Of a stretch of 64,000 nucleotides of DNA, positions 10,761 through 22,100 are shown piece by piece; the stretch's first letter is position 1; every line of letters begins with the position of its first letter. The notes below the pieces were generated by a model that did not search any database, was not told the DNA's origin, and saw only the letters and a list, made by a program, of their open reading frames with translations. The stretch lies in the NCBI GenBank assembly GCA_036785325.1, contig JAXIVH010000005.1, forward strand, positions 7,267,873 to 7,331,872. The letters run 5' to 3'. Both the position numbers and the translations under genes were made by a program. This DNA comes from Urophycis tenuis. Lineage: Eukaryota > Chordata > Actinopteri > Gadiformes > Phycidae.

Positions 10761-11013
10761 CTGCAAGCTCATCCACGTCCTCTGCTGGCCTTCTCTAATT
10801 CAAGGAGTAAAGCTGAGCGAGCCCCTCGCTCGTTCAGCTTGCATCACCACGCGTTCTCCTCCCCTCTGCTCACGCGACACGTCAGGCCCGGCTCTCTCTG
10901 CCGCTTCCCATCGCCCAGCGCTGGGAGCGTCCACATCCTCTCTCTTTACGCGCCCCTTTCTCCCCGTCACTATGTGTGTGGTCCCTCTGATTCTTCACTG
11001 CATGGACTTCTAG

Positions 11014-11219
11014 TCTCCTCCTCCCCCTCCCCATTCCTCCTCCTCCCCTTCCTCTTCCCCTCCCCCTCCCCCTCCTCCTCCCCCTCCCCATCCCCCTCCT
11101 CCTCCTCCTCATCCTCCTCCTCCCCCTCCTTCTCCCCCTTCCCCTCCCCCTCCCCCTCCCCCTTCCCCTCTCCTCCCCCTCCTGCTCCCCCTCCTGCTCC
11201 CCCTCCTCCTCCCCCTCCA
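11014..11219. repeat. (CCT/CCCCT)n polypyrimidine tract, about 200 bp
   Basis: Nearly pure C and T on the plus strand with only two or three A. Mirror-symmetric homopurine-homopyrimidine DNA of this length can form triplex (H-DNA). The Ser/Pro and Arg/Gly/Glu frames over it are not genes. Confidence 0.9.
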
Positions 11220-11928
11220 TACATCCAGCTTTACTGTAGATCTTTCATTTTATTCATGCATGTGCCTTTGGGGGTTCCATTTGTTCCCCCCCTTCGCCCC
11301 CATCTTTGTCCTGGTTGGTCTCCGGCCCGCTCCGCCCTCTCCGCCGTCAGGACCTAGTAACCGGTGGTTTGACTGTGAGGGGGCCGTGTTGAGCGTGACA
11401 CCGCCACGCGTGAGTCCGTCACTGCCACCCGCTGGGGTTGACCTCTGATGGGTTCCAGCGGAGTGGAGAGTCGACTGCACTGTAATCAGGGCCGTTTGAG
11501 AGCACTTGAGGCCCTCGGAGGAGCACCTCCGTGATTGGCTGGAGCTCGCGCTCAGTTTGGAGTTGTTGGTGGGGTTTTTTTTCCCTCGACGGGTTGCGTT
11601 TCATTTGGTCTAGTTTTTAGTTTTCAATCTGGTATAATTGATAAGATGTGGCTGGGTTTCAAACCGCCAACCTAAAGGTAGACCACAATGTGGTAGGAGT
11701 ACACATGTTTTAATGGTGTGTTTCAACCCCATTCAATATACTGTATATATACAGTATATATATGCTCTCTTTTTGATGTTTCCCATGTTATCCTCATGTT
11801 ATTCTCCTCCATCCCTTTGGTTTCCTCATCCACCATCTCCACCCTCCCCAACTCCATCCTCCTCCATCGCCATGACGCCCACCACCTCCACTCCGAGAGC
11901 TCTCGTGGTTGGCTTGCATCCAGTCGTC

Positions 11929-12128
11929 NNNNNNNNNNNNNNNNNNNNNNNNNNNNNNNNNNNNNNNNNNNNNNNNNNNNNNNNNNNNNNNNNNNNNNNN
12001 NNNNNNNNNNNNNNNNNNNNNNNNNNNNNNNNNNNNNNNNNNNNNNNNNNNNNNNNNNNNNNNNNNNNNNNNNNNNNNNNNNNNNNNNNNNNNNNNNNNN
12101 NNNNNNNNNNNNNNNNNNNNNNNNNNNN
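11929..12128. other. Assembly gap (200 N)
   Basis: Exactly 200 undetermined bases, a conventional scaffold-gap size, so the real length is unknown. It lies in the downstream flank of the liprin gene, not within a recognised exon. Confidence 0.99.
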
Positions 12129-12813
12129 CGTCTAACTGGTGGTGAGCGTGTGGGAGTGTGCTCCATCATGCGGGTGCCCTTTGGGGTAGCCATTGAGAAG
12201 TCCAGAGAATTTGGACCGACACGTTTCTTTCTTTGCCAAAAACCTCAATGTGCTTACGGCTGCGGTATATCTTTTTCGACTGCTGAAGAGTAAAGTGCAA
12301 GACGTGGATTTTAGAATAGTATACTGTTAGGGTGAATTATTCCTTTAAAAATGTCCCCTTCAAGATCCCCCTTCTAGTCTGCCAAAGACCCAGAATTTGT
12401 TGAGGCTATTGACTCAGTTGCTGGTTCTCCTCCCCCACACTACTCGTGTCTATTGGAAATGCGCAGTCGCTTTGTCAATACACACAACAGGTTGAACTTT
12501 TTTTTCTGTGCAGATGCCGTCACTCTTCAAAGTGCGTGCATGTGGCCTTACCGTTGCTCGCGTCTTGTGCGTTAACAAGAGTAGGTCCTGACTGTGGCAG
12601 TGTCCCAGCCTCTGTATAGACTGGCTCCCTGCGTTTCCACGACGACAAAGGTCACATGCAAAGACATGCAGTTAGTCACGGCACATACGCAAACGGCACA
12701 GCAGAAAAGCCATTCACAAGGGTTGAGCTCGGAGGCAGGTTTTCACCAATGATTAGACAGTTACTCTGGCAACGATGTTTCACTTCATTAGCAACACTGC
12801 GCGCGCCAGCGCA

Positions 12814-12818
<5 letters not shown>

Positions 12819-12900
<82 letters not shown>
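12819..12900. repeat. (CA)n microsatellite
   Basis: About 40 uninterrupted CA units, beginning immediately downstream (minus strand) of the liprin stop codon. Confidence 0.95.
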
Positions 12901-12903
<3 letters not shown>

Positions 12904-12917
12904 CTTTTGGCGAGCCA

Positions 12918-13124
12918 TCAGCACGTTGGTGATGTTCTCCCCAACTGCCTACCGTCCATAGGGCTCCTCTTTGGCTGTGTGGAGGGCGACACCGCACCGG
13001 AGTTGGTCACGCGGAAGTTGGCGGGGCAGGGTGTCTGACGACCCCAAAGGCATACCCCGCATGTCCTTGGGCCGGAACTTCTTCCTCCATGACGGGAGCG
13101 CGGCGGAAAGTTCTTATCGTCGTC
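12918..13124 (-). other. ppfia1: ppfia1 last coding exon with three compensating single-base insertions
   Basis: The exon opens DDDKNF and should continue RRAPSWRKKFRPKDMRG as in other liprins. As assembled it reads PPRSRHGGRSSG... because one C is extra after TTTC, another in GCTCCCG, and a third in CTGCCCCG. The third restores the frame (PANFRVTN...). All three lie in C runs, so sequencing or assembly error is most likely. The C-terminus reads RTSPTC rather than the PDZ-binding TYSC expected, so binding of GRIP-type PDZ proteins is doubtful unless another terminal exon exists. Confidence 0.75.
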
Positions 13125-16100
13125 CTTGGGGGGGGGGGGGGGGGCAGAAGGGAGTCTAGATGACCCAGACACCAAGACCTCCGTGGTCGTGTGTGGTCGT
13201 GTGTGTGTGTGTGTGTGTGTGGTCGTGTGTGTGTGTGTGTATATGGCTTGCTGGCTGGGTTTGAGCATTGATTGTCTACCGAGGTCAGAGAAACGCTGAG
13301 ATTGCAGTCCGTTTGGTACTGAGAACCCTGGGGAGTGTTCATGGCGGGGGGGCGGCGGTCATGAGTGTAGTGCTGAGAGTTACCCACCTCTTCCATCCTC
13401 CTCTCGGTGCCGATGGCCAGAAGGCTGTTGTACTCCCGCTCCAGGGTGGCTCTGGCCTGAAAGGGGGGGTGGAGAACACACGGGGGTGTCAGAGCAGCGT
13501 CAGCCGTCAAAAAACAACCTTCTTGTAGCCAAACAACCTTCTTGTAGCCAATAGCAGATGACCCCATCCGTGCAAGAAAAAAATAAGACGACGCGGGGAA
13601 TCTAAAAATGTGCCACTGACTTCACCACTACACATTCCAGGCTACTAATCACATCCTGCTCAGCCCATGAGGCTGATCTTTATCACTGAGCCTGGAGAGA
13701 CAACCACCACACCCACCTCTAAAGCCATCTACGTGACTTCATGTCCTGTCTTTGAAGTTTGTACTATACACTTCTGAAACCAGACAGACATTCGATCAAA
13801 CAGTTGATCAAACACTGACAGCTCATTTATGTTTGGCAGCATCCTTCCTTTAACTCATCAAAAGCAACCGATACTGCAGTGTAGAGTTCTCGGCAATATA
13901 CAACAGCAAACCCCATTTGTGAGCTTGGACAGAACCATCGATTACGTTGTGACAGACAGTAGTTCAATGAAACCCAATGTTGGTGGGACGCAACGTCACG
14001 TGTGTGTGTGTGTGTGTGCACGTGTGTGCGTCGTGCGCATCAGCACCTGTGTGTTCTGCGTGGGGATCTGCAGCAGCAGTGCCAGGGTGTTGTGGTCAAA
14101 GGTCTCGTCCAGCGCCAGCAGAGCCCCGTGGACTCCGTTCTCGTACAGGTTGTGGCTGTACTCCTTCAGGCCGATGGCCTGCACCCAGGTGATCACACGC
14201 TCGTTGCTCCACACCAGCACATCTGCAACACAGGATCAAGCAAAGGGGGGGGATGGGGGGGGGGGGGGGGGGACTCTGGTCTTTAGTGTGGTGCACTACA
14301 CGGACTGTAAAAACGGACGCTTCTTATGGCTCTGCGGGGAAGACACATTGGAGCGTTAATGGTTCCTGTTGACGTGGCCCTGGAGGTCTTATTCCTCCTA
14401 CGCATTTAAAAAGCCCTGAGAGTGATGGCTCGTCCATCATCAAGTGAGAGGCGGTTAAACGCGTCCACGCGGAGCGATGGTATTTCAACGTGCGGCAGTA
14501 GCTGGGAAGGGAATCGAGAGGATTTGTTTGAGGCGTTTTGTCCAAAGACGGGCGCCAACGCGATGACACCGAATGAAACAAGACGCGGCAGCCAGGGGGG
14601 GGGGGGGGGGGGGGAGCGCGATTTGGCGGCGCTAGAGGCCGGTCTGGATGGGCGTCAGGAGGGGACGTGTGGGTTACCGTTTGACTCCAGCTGCGACTCG
14701 TCTCGCCTCCTCTCCAGCTCCATCCGGTCATAGTTGAGCCTCCTCAGAGACATCACCCCACACTGGAAGCTGTTTCTGTTCGGCACACAGGAAAGAGCAT
14801 AAGGTTAGCGTAGGCCAATCTCCAGATCCAGCAGGCCTACTGAGCCACAGCAAGAACAAACAGAGGGCAGACGGCGCAGAGCCTGGGCCAGAAAGTGAAA
14901 ACTAAAAGAGAAGGGGATAGAAGACATGAATCTGTCTTGCCAATAGGGCTGTGTTAGCTGTTCCCCTAGGTTTGAGCTATTCTGCGAGCAGACTTTAGAT
15001 TATCAGAATCAGAATCAGCTTTATTCGCCAAGTATGTTCACAAACATACAAGGAATTTGACTCCGGTTTTTTCCATGCTCTCAATGTACAGGCACGGACT
15101 AGACATACAGCTCAAACAAGAAGAAGAAGAAGAAGAAGAAGAATTACTGATTTGATCTGTGAGGAAATTTGGTCTTCTGCATTTAACCCAATCGTGAATT
15201 AGTGGAACACTCAGAACACAGTGATGGTGAAGCACACAGTGAGGTGAAGCACACACTTAAACCCGATGCAGTGAGCTGCCTGCAACAGCGCGCGCTCGGG
15301 GGGAGCAGTGAGGGGTTAGGTGCCTTGCTCAAGGGCACTTCAGCCATGCGCACTGGTCGGGGTTCGAACCGGCCACCCTCCGGTTACAAATCCAAAGCCC
15401 TAACCAGTAGGCCGGCTGCCCCACAAAGACAATGAGCTAATCATAAACATTACCTACTATAAAATAAACAAAGGTAAAACAAACATTCATCTGCTATATA
15501 CAGATGTAGATACATATAAAAAACATAGATATACACATATATATTTATTCATCTAAAAGTCGGCTCAGTGAGACCAGCGCGGGCTAACCTGAAGCAAGCA
15601 AGGGCGTTATCTGCCTTTTCCCTATTTGCCGTTCACTTCACCTTGGCATATCTACACCCTGCAGGGACATGCGTTAGCGGCGCGGGTTACCTCCGCGGCC
15701 AACCTACGCGCCGGGCCTTGTTACCTGTGGAAGCTGTCCACCATCTTGAGCTGTCCCCTCAGGTCCTTCTTGGTGAGGTGGTCCAGCATGCGGGCGTCCA
15801 CCAGGGACTCCATGAAGTAGGAGCGGTACTGGGGCAGACCCAGGCTGGGCAGCCACTCGTTGCCAATCCACTCGTGGTTCATGTCCCCGTAAGCCAGCGT
15901 CTGGGGTCACAGAGGAAGGGGCTCAACACGCATGCATGACTTACAGGCTCGTGTGATGCAGGTGGCAGGAAGATGGAGATAGGACACGAGACGTTAATTA
16001 CATATGGCATATTGTACCTCGATATTTTAATGCATAATAAAGAATAGATGTCTTTCCATCATGGCGACTCGTGGGAAAAGCTGGAAAAGCCTTGGCTAAA

Positions 16101-19100
16101 TGAGAGGACGTGGCTGAATTCGACAGTTGACGGTTCATTAGGACAGGTGGCGGTTAATGCGTTGTAAACTACAAGCAAATGTTTGTGTACTGTGATTTAC
16201 AGCCCCTCTTAAACATTGAAAGTATTCAAAATCTCAAGACAATGCACAAGGTGGTTAAACTACAATGATGCATATTTTCCTTTGGCATCAATGACCAGGT
16301 CACCGTTCCAAATACCAGTCATGATAGTTAAAGGAAGCATCCCATTTTGATCTGAATCTGTTTATCTTTTAAAAAGTAGAAAACACAAATGTTTCATGTC
16401 AGTTCATACCTCCACAAGATGGGAATGGGAAACAACTGGATCCCATAAATGTGTTCCTAATATTGGTGGTATTGATCTGCAGATTTATGTCATGAGCATA
16501 TCATTTTAGCTTTCAAGTCCGTACAGATAAAATCCTAACACTGGTGATGCGTAACAAGGCCAGCTGTAAGAGGCCTGCTTTTGCATCTTTAAACCTCTTG
16601 TGAAGTCTTTCATCTTGATCCTTGAAAATAAGAAAGAAGAAAATAAAAAGCCAGTATTTCTCCTGACTGTTAGTTACGGGAGTGGTATTTTGGTGATGAA
16701 TGAAGAGTGAGCGTGTGGTGAAAAGTGGGTTAAGGGTTAAGTGTCAGGTAATCAAGTGCAAACCTGGGCCCAGCTGCCCTCGTCATCCTCCTGGTGTTAG
16801 CATGTTTAGCGTGAGCATGGTGAGAACAAGAGAACAGATGCTGTGGGTTAGTATTGCAGTAGTAGCATCACATGCAGGAAACACGACGATAGCTAAAAAA
16901 AATAACAATAATTAAAACAACGAAAAAAGTAATGCCAGTCACGAGAACATCCTACCTGCACAACAGAAGCCAAACCAAAACAAAATGAATTGATTTGTCC
17001 AGCACTCAAAACACACACAGAGACACACACACACACCGACACACCTACAGAGCGCTACAAGAAGACAAGGCAGATGGCCCAAGACTAGTCTAACGACGAA
17101 TCACCAACTAGAAGAACACAGCTAAGGTCTTGTTCCAAGTCGCATCGCGAGGTGCTCCATAGTGACTGTGTCACGTTACCATGCACAGCTACCCCCAGTG
17201 CAAACATTCCTACTCGTGCACTGTCGCCATGCAGTAATTTCACATGCACGTGCTTGAGGTGTGGCAGTTGGCTGCCATCGGAGACTCCTTGAGGATGACT
17301 TGGAACGCAGCCCTACAGTCACATGACACAACAACCGCCCCAGGGGGCAAGCCGACCACGTTGGACTAACCGTAGGGGGTGTCGCCGCCAAACTCTCCAT
17401 CTCCTCGTGTGTCACCCACACGTTCCCCGTGGACTGATCATGTGACAGCCCCCACCCCAAACCCATCACAAGTGAGAGAGAGGTGTGTGACGCAGGCGTG
17501 ACAAGGGGACAGATTGAGACAGAAAACAACAAGGGGAAGGGAAGACCAAGAGGCACTTGTTCAATTATAAGTTAGTTGAATGAAGTATGCATCGCAAACG
17601 GGGAAAAAAAAAACACAGTATTCAGAAGAGAAACTTTCCAGTGTCATGCCACCGTTAGCAAGTGTTAAGTGTAATGTTTTAAAAAGTTAGCTCCAATGAC
17701 AGCAGCCACGACCAACCAGATTCGGAGAGAACAGTTAGACAGCCGAAAGAACCAATCAGAAATCCCTGAACTTGATTTGACCGTTGTCTTTGAGAGGCGA
17801 GTGAATCACGTGTGTGTAATACATACAGACATACATACAGGTGTGCGGGCGTGTGCGGGCGTGTGCGCCGTACCGTTCTGGAGGTGGGCGGGGCCGAGGG
17901 GCTGGTGAGGGACATGATCTCCTGGATGGCCAGGCGCAGCTTGAGGCGGTGCAGCGGGTTGCTGATGCCGATCTCCCGCTGGATCTCCGTGTCGGACAGC
18001 GCCGACATGATGGCGCCGCTCTTCACGTTGGCCCGGCACGCCGCCACGTACCAGGCCGGCATGCCCACCCACAGCTGAAGGAGGGGGGGAGGGCCGCAAG
18101 ATGTGGATGATGCACATGTAGATATAGACCGTGTGGGGGGGGGGGGGGGAGGAAGCACGTCAGAAAAGGGAGAGAGAGAGAGAGAAACACAGAGGGTGTG
18201 CGACAGAGAGAGAGAGAGAAACAGAGCGCGAGAGGGAGTACGAGAGAAACAGAGGGAGCGCGAGAGAGTGCGAGAGAGAAAGAGAGAAACAGAGAGCGCG
18301 AGAGGAAGCGAGAGAGAGAGAAACAGAGGGAGCATGAGCGAGAGCGCGAGTGGAAGCGAGAGAGAGAAACAGAGGGGAGCGCGCGAGAAAGAGAGAGAGA
18401 GAGAGAAACAGAGAGCACGAGAGGAAGCGCGAGTGCGCGAGAGAGAAACAGAGCGAGCAAAAAAGTGCAGAAAGGACAGACGGAGGAGAGATCAGAGGAC
18501 TCATGGAAAAGTGTGCGCGTGTGTGTGTGAAGAGAAGTGAGGGAGGAGGAAAAAAAAAAAAAAAACACCCATCCGTGGCGTCCAGAGGGAACAGAGGGAA
18601 ACGGTAGAGCGGCCAGAGGAGGACAGAGGAGTGCGTTGTTTTGCGGCGTGCGGGGGCCTTACCTCCAGCCAAACCACCACGGTGGGGCCGTCCCACTGGG
18701 CGAACGGCAGGCCCTGCCGGCGGGCCTCCTCCAGCAGCTCGTGCCTGAGAGCAAACAAACGCGGCCGCCGTCAGCATCCGGGTCCCATGTTAACAGCGGC
18801 CGCCGTCAGCATCCGGGTCCCATGTTAACAGCGGCCGCCGTCAGCATCCGGGTCCCATGTTAACAGCGGCCGCCGTCAGCATCCGGGTCCCATGTTAACA
18901 GCGGCCGCCGTCAGCATCCGGGTCCCATGTTAACAGCGGCCGCCGTCAGCATCCGGGTCCCATGTTAACAGCGGCCGCCGTCAGCATCCGGGTCCCATGT
19001 TAACAGCGGACGCCGTCAGCATCCGGGTCCCATGTTAACAGCGGACGCCGTCAGCATCCGGGTCCCATGTTAACAGCGGCCGCCGTCAGCATCCAGGTCC

Positions 19101-22100
19101 CATGTTTACAGCGTCCGTGTCACATGTTACCCAGCAGCACCGCCGCACGCACGCAAACCCACGGCACACACATGCAACTCAGCAGGCACACGCACACGCA
19201 CACCCACGGCCCAATAAATGTCAGGGAAACTGACAACATGCGAACACACTGAGAAGAGAAGAGCAAACCATGGAAAGAAAAATTTAAATCCAGAGAACAG
19301 AAAAGGCAACAAAAAAAAGGGCCAAAACCCAAGAGGGACCGAATGTTGTGGGTTAAAGACATCGACCAAAATGGTCCTAATCAAATCAATGCGCCCGAGG
19401 CCTTTGGAAACTCAACTTTAATGGGCGGTGTCCTTCGCCAAACCAATAAGTTACGCTGAAGTTGGCAATGAAATTCAGTGGAATTCGGATCCACTCATGA
19501 TCTCCTTATGAAAGCGTAGCCACTGGGATCAGTCGGGGGCAGATGGCATGCAGATGGGGCCGAACGACCTGGCTGTGCATTCACTTCATGCATGTTGCGT
19601 TCGCTCATCAATGCCGATGTGCGGCATTATCAAGGGGGGCCTATGCGAAGTCCTAAGCGACCTCAACGGTTGCGTACAGCCGAGTCCTCGAAAGTGCAGA
19701 CTCAATGTGTGGCCAGATGATGGCGTCCTGTAACTTCCATACAGGACAGCGGTATGATCCGACTGAACAGCGTAGCCAAACTCATCACCCAGGACAGCAG
19801 GACGGTGAATGGAAACCAAACGTATGTGTGTTGCAGCACTGTGGCAACCCGAGGACATGTTCGCCACCAGCCAATCTAAAACGATATTTTTCTTTGTTCT
19901 GCCGTGCTCTTTTTTCCCCTCCCAACTGTCTTTATCGTACCGGGACAGAAAACCCAGAGGAAGAAAAAATAAAATAAAAAGGTGAGGCACATTCCTGTTA
20001 GTTAAATAAGTCTTCTGTTGAGTGCAGGGATGACAGAGGAAGAGGATTCAAGTAGCCATCAGGCCAACCGAGAGAGGGGGAGAAAGAGAGAGAAAGGTAT
20101 GGCCGCTGGGGGGGGGGGTCACAGAGGTTGCTGGTTAAGGCTCAAAGTGTAGCCAAGTGGAGGAAGAGTTCATGGCAAAGCAGAGGCAATGGAGCCACTT
20201 ACCCGGTCTTTGGACTACACATGGAGTGAGAGAGGGGTGATGAGAGAGGAAGAGGGGAGGTGAGCAAAACAATAACATTTGAAGAAAAAAAAAATCAAAA
20301 AATGAAGTGAATTGATGTTTTTAAAAGCAAAACGAACAAATCATACAGCATACTACTTCATTTTTCTTTTCACACTGAACCGCCAGAATCATTTTTTTTT
20401 TTTTTTTTTTAAGCGGGTGAACTATTGTGAGCAGGAAAGGAGTGTGGTGGAACAGGGTGTGACGTGGAAGGCAGGGGGGTGTGCAGACGTCACCAACACA
20501 GCGTGAGCCAGGTGACAGGGTGAGGGTAGCAGTGTTACAATCATAACAACAGCGACGATTGTAAAAACAGGGTCTCTAGTTTGGGATACACAGTACCCCT
20601 GTACCCATCTGTGATGCTAATGTTGTTCTGGTGTGCATGTATGACCGTATGCATGAACACCATCTAAATGCTGCATTAAGATGAACTTCGTCACAACGTG
20701 TGATCCAAGGTGCTCGGCCTGTATTGCCACCCACTTCTTCTGCAGCTTTCGGTTCTTCTCTGCGGGGCCTCCCAGCGTGCCCATGCCCAGGCCGTCTTTG
20801 GGGTTGCTCTCTGCCTCAGGCGTGCCAGCTGAGAGAGAGAGAGAGAGACACACACACACACACACATACACTCACAGTCAGAACAAAGACCATTTAAAAG
20901 TGATAGCGGGGAGGAAGCACATGACCCCAGGCCACGCGGCCGGCGGGGGCCGGGGTCTGACCTTGGCTCGGGGAGTCCTTGCTGGGAAGGCTGGCTCTGC
21001 CCTTCTCTTTCTTCCCAAACAGGCGGCCGATGGAGGACTTGATGCTCTTCTTCTTGGCCGCTTTGTTGAGGGAATCCTGGCTGCTGTTGCTGCTGCTTGG
21101 GTTACTGCCCTGGCCGTCCTGCAGGCTCGCCAGACTGAGAGCCCAGAGGGGAGCAGAGATGTAGACTGAGATTAAGACAGTGGGCCGTAATCGCATCCAA
21201 ATATATAACAATAGTAATGACACAAATATTCCTATTGTATTCAATTTGTACAGCACAAAACGGGTATTACAAAGTGTTTAAAATAAACACATCACTGAAA
21301 ATTTAAACACAGACAGAATAGAAAATAGCCTAATAAAAGCAAATATGCCATAGCTCAGGGCTACAAAAATGCAATAAAAAAAGGTGGGTCTTAAAGAGAG
21401 TTTGAAACCAGATTGTGCTGCTCTGGGGGGAGTGCATTCCACAGTCCCCTGGGGGGGGCCCCTCAATACATCTCCCGGTGTCGGGTCTGTTTTCTGTGTT
21501 TGACTCGTGCTCCGGGCTCGGCGGACGGCAGTTTACCCGCGGATGTCCCGGATGTCCTCGTGGCTGGCGGTGTGGGCCGCCCCCTTGTTGAGGCGCATGG
21601 AGCGCGGCGTGGTGGGCGGCGACGTCTCGCAGCGGATGGTGGCCTTGTCGTCCTGCGCCGACTGGACGGTAAAAGCACAGCGTGGCAATACGCCACGGGG
21701 GGTGGGTGGGGGGGGGGGGGCGTGTTAGCTGACGGGAGGCCGATGCGCGACACTCTGCCTTTTGGTCTGCAGACGATCGACTGGTGCGACATAACCAAAA
21801 AAGGAAATGCCGCAGCCTTTTCCCTGCTGTTGCCAGTGGATACATTGTGGAGACGATACAATGTATGCACATGAAGCGCACGGCGTGATGTGCGGCAGCA
21901 GCAGCAGCACTGTGGCGCAGGCTCACCGTTTGTTAATGGACAAAGCAGTCCTTTGTGCCGTCATGACTGACATGATACTGTAGGACAAACTAATAATGCC
22001 AAAGTATCTTCAACCATAAGTCTCCACTCAACAACAAGTGCTGTTTAAAAAGGGATTTACCACCGCTGTGTCGAAACTAATATTTGACCATATAATACAT

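Larger units (their letters stand above)
11220..12917 (-). other. Probable 3' untranslated/downstream flank of the liprin-alpha gene
   Basis: No coding exon recognised. On the minus strand the reverse of TTTATT at 11248-11253 gives AATAAA, about 1.67 kb after the stop codon, a possible poly(A) signal. A (TA)-rich palindromic stretch occurs near 11738-11762, and a (CA)n run fills about 12819-12900 just after the stop. The assembly gap interrupts the region, so the true 3' end cannot be placed. Confidence 0.35.
13388..18744 (-). other. ppfia1: ppfia1 exons 20-26: three SAM domains
   Basis: SAM1 spans exons 18663-18744 and 17874-18074 (WDGPTVVVWLELWVGMPAWY, SALSDTEIQREIGISNPLHR). SAM2 spans 15725-15900 and 14678-14775 (WLPSLGLPQYRSYFMESLVD, MLDHLTKKDLRGQLKMVDSF). 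SAM3 is exon 14047-14222 (VLVWSNERVITWVQAIGLKE, LALLLQIPTQNTQ). In known liprins the triple SAM block binds liprin-beta and CASK. Exon 17371-17433 (STGNVWVTHEEMESL, 63 bp) between SAM1 and SAM2 is frame-neutral and corresponds to an insert seen in other liprin isoforms, so it is probably alternatively spliced. Confidence 0.9.

Noticed and set aside
10353..11357. Long open frames over TG and CCT tracts
   Set aside because: Low-complexity translation products (Cys/Val, Pro/Ser) with no start context, splice sites or family match.
15355..15422. A functional tRNA gene
   Set aside because: A and B boxes are present, but the sequence runs on into a SINE body and no clean acceptor stem can be formed.
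18103..18777. Overlapping open frames in the GA-rich tract
   Set aside because: They come from the purine repeat; only the embedded liprin exon at 18663-18744 is real.
18761..19110. CRISPR-like array
   Set aside because: Units are contiguous with no spacers, and the genome is eukaryotic; it is a minisatellite.
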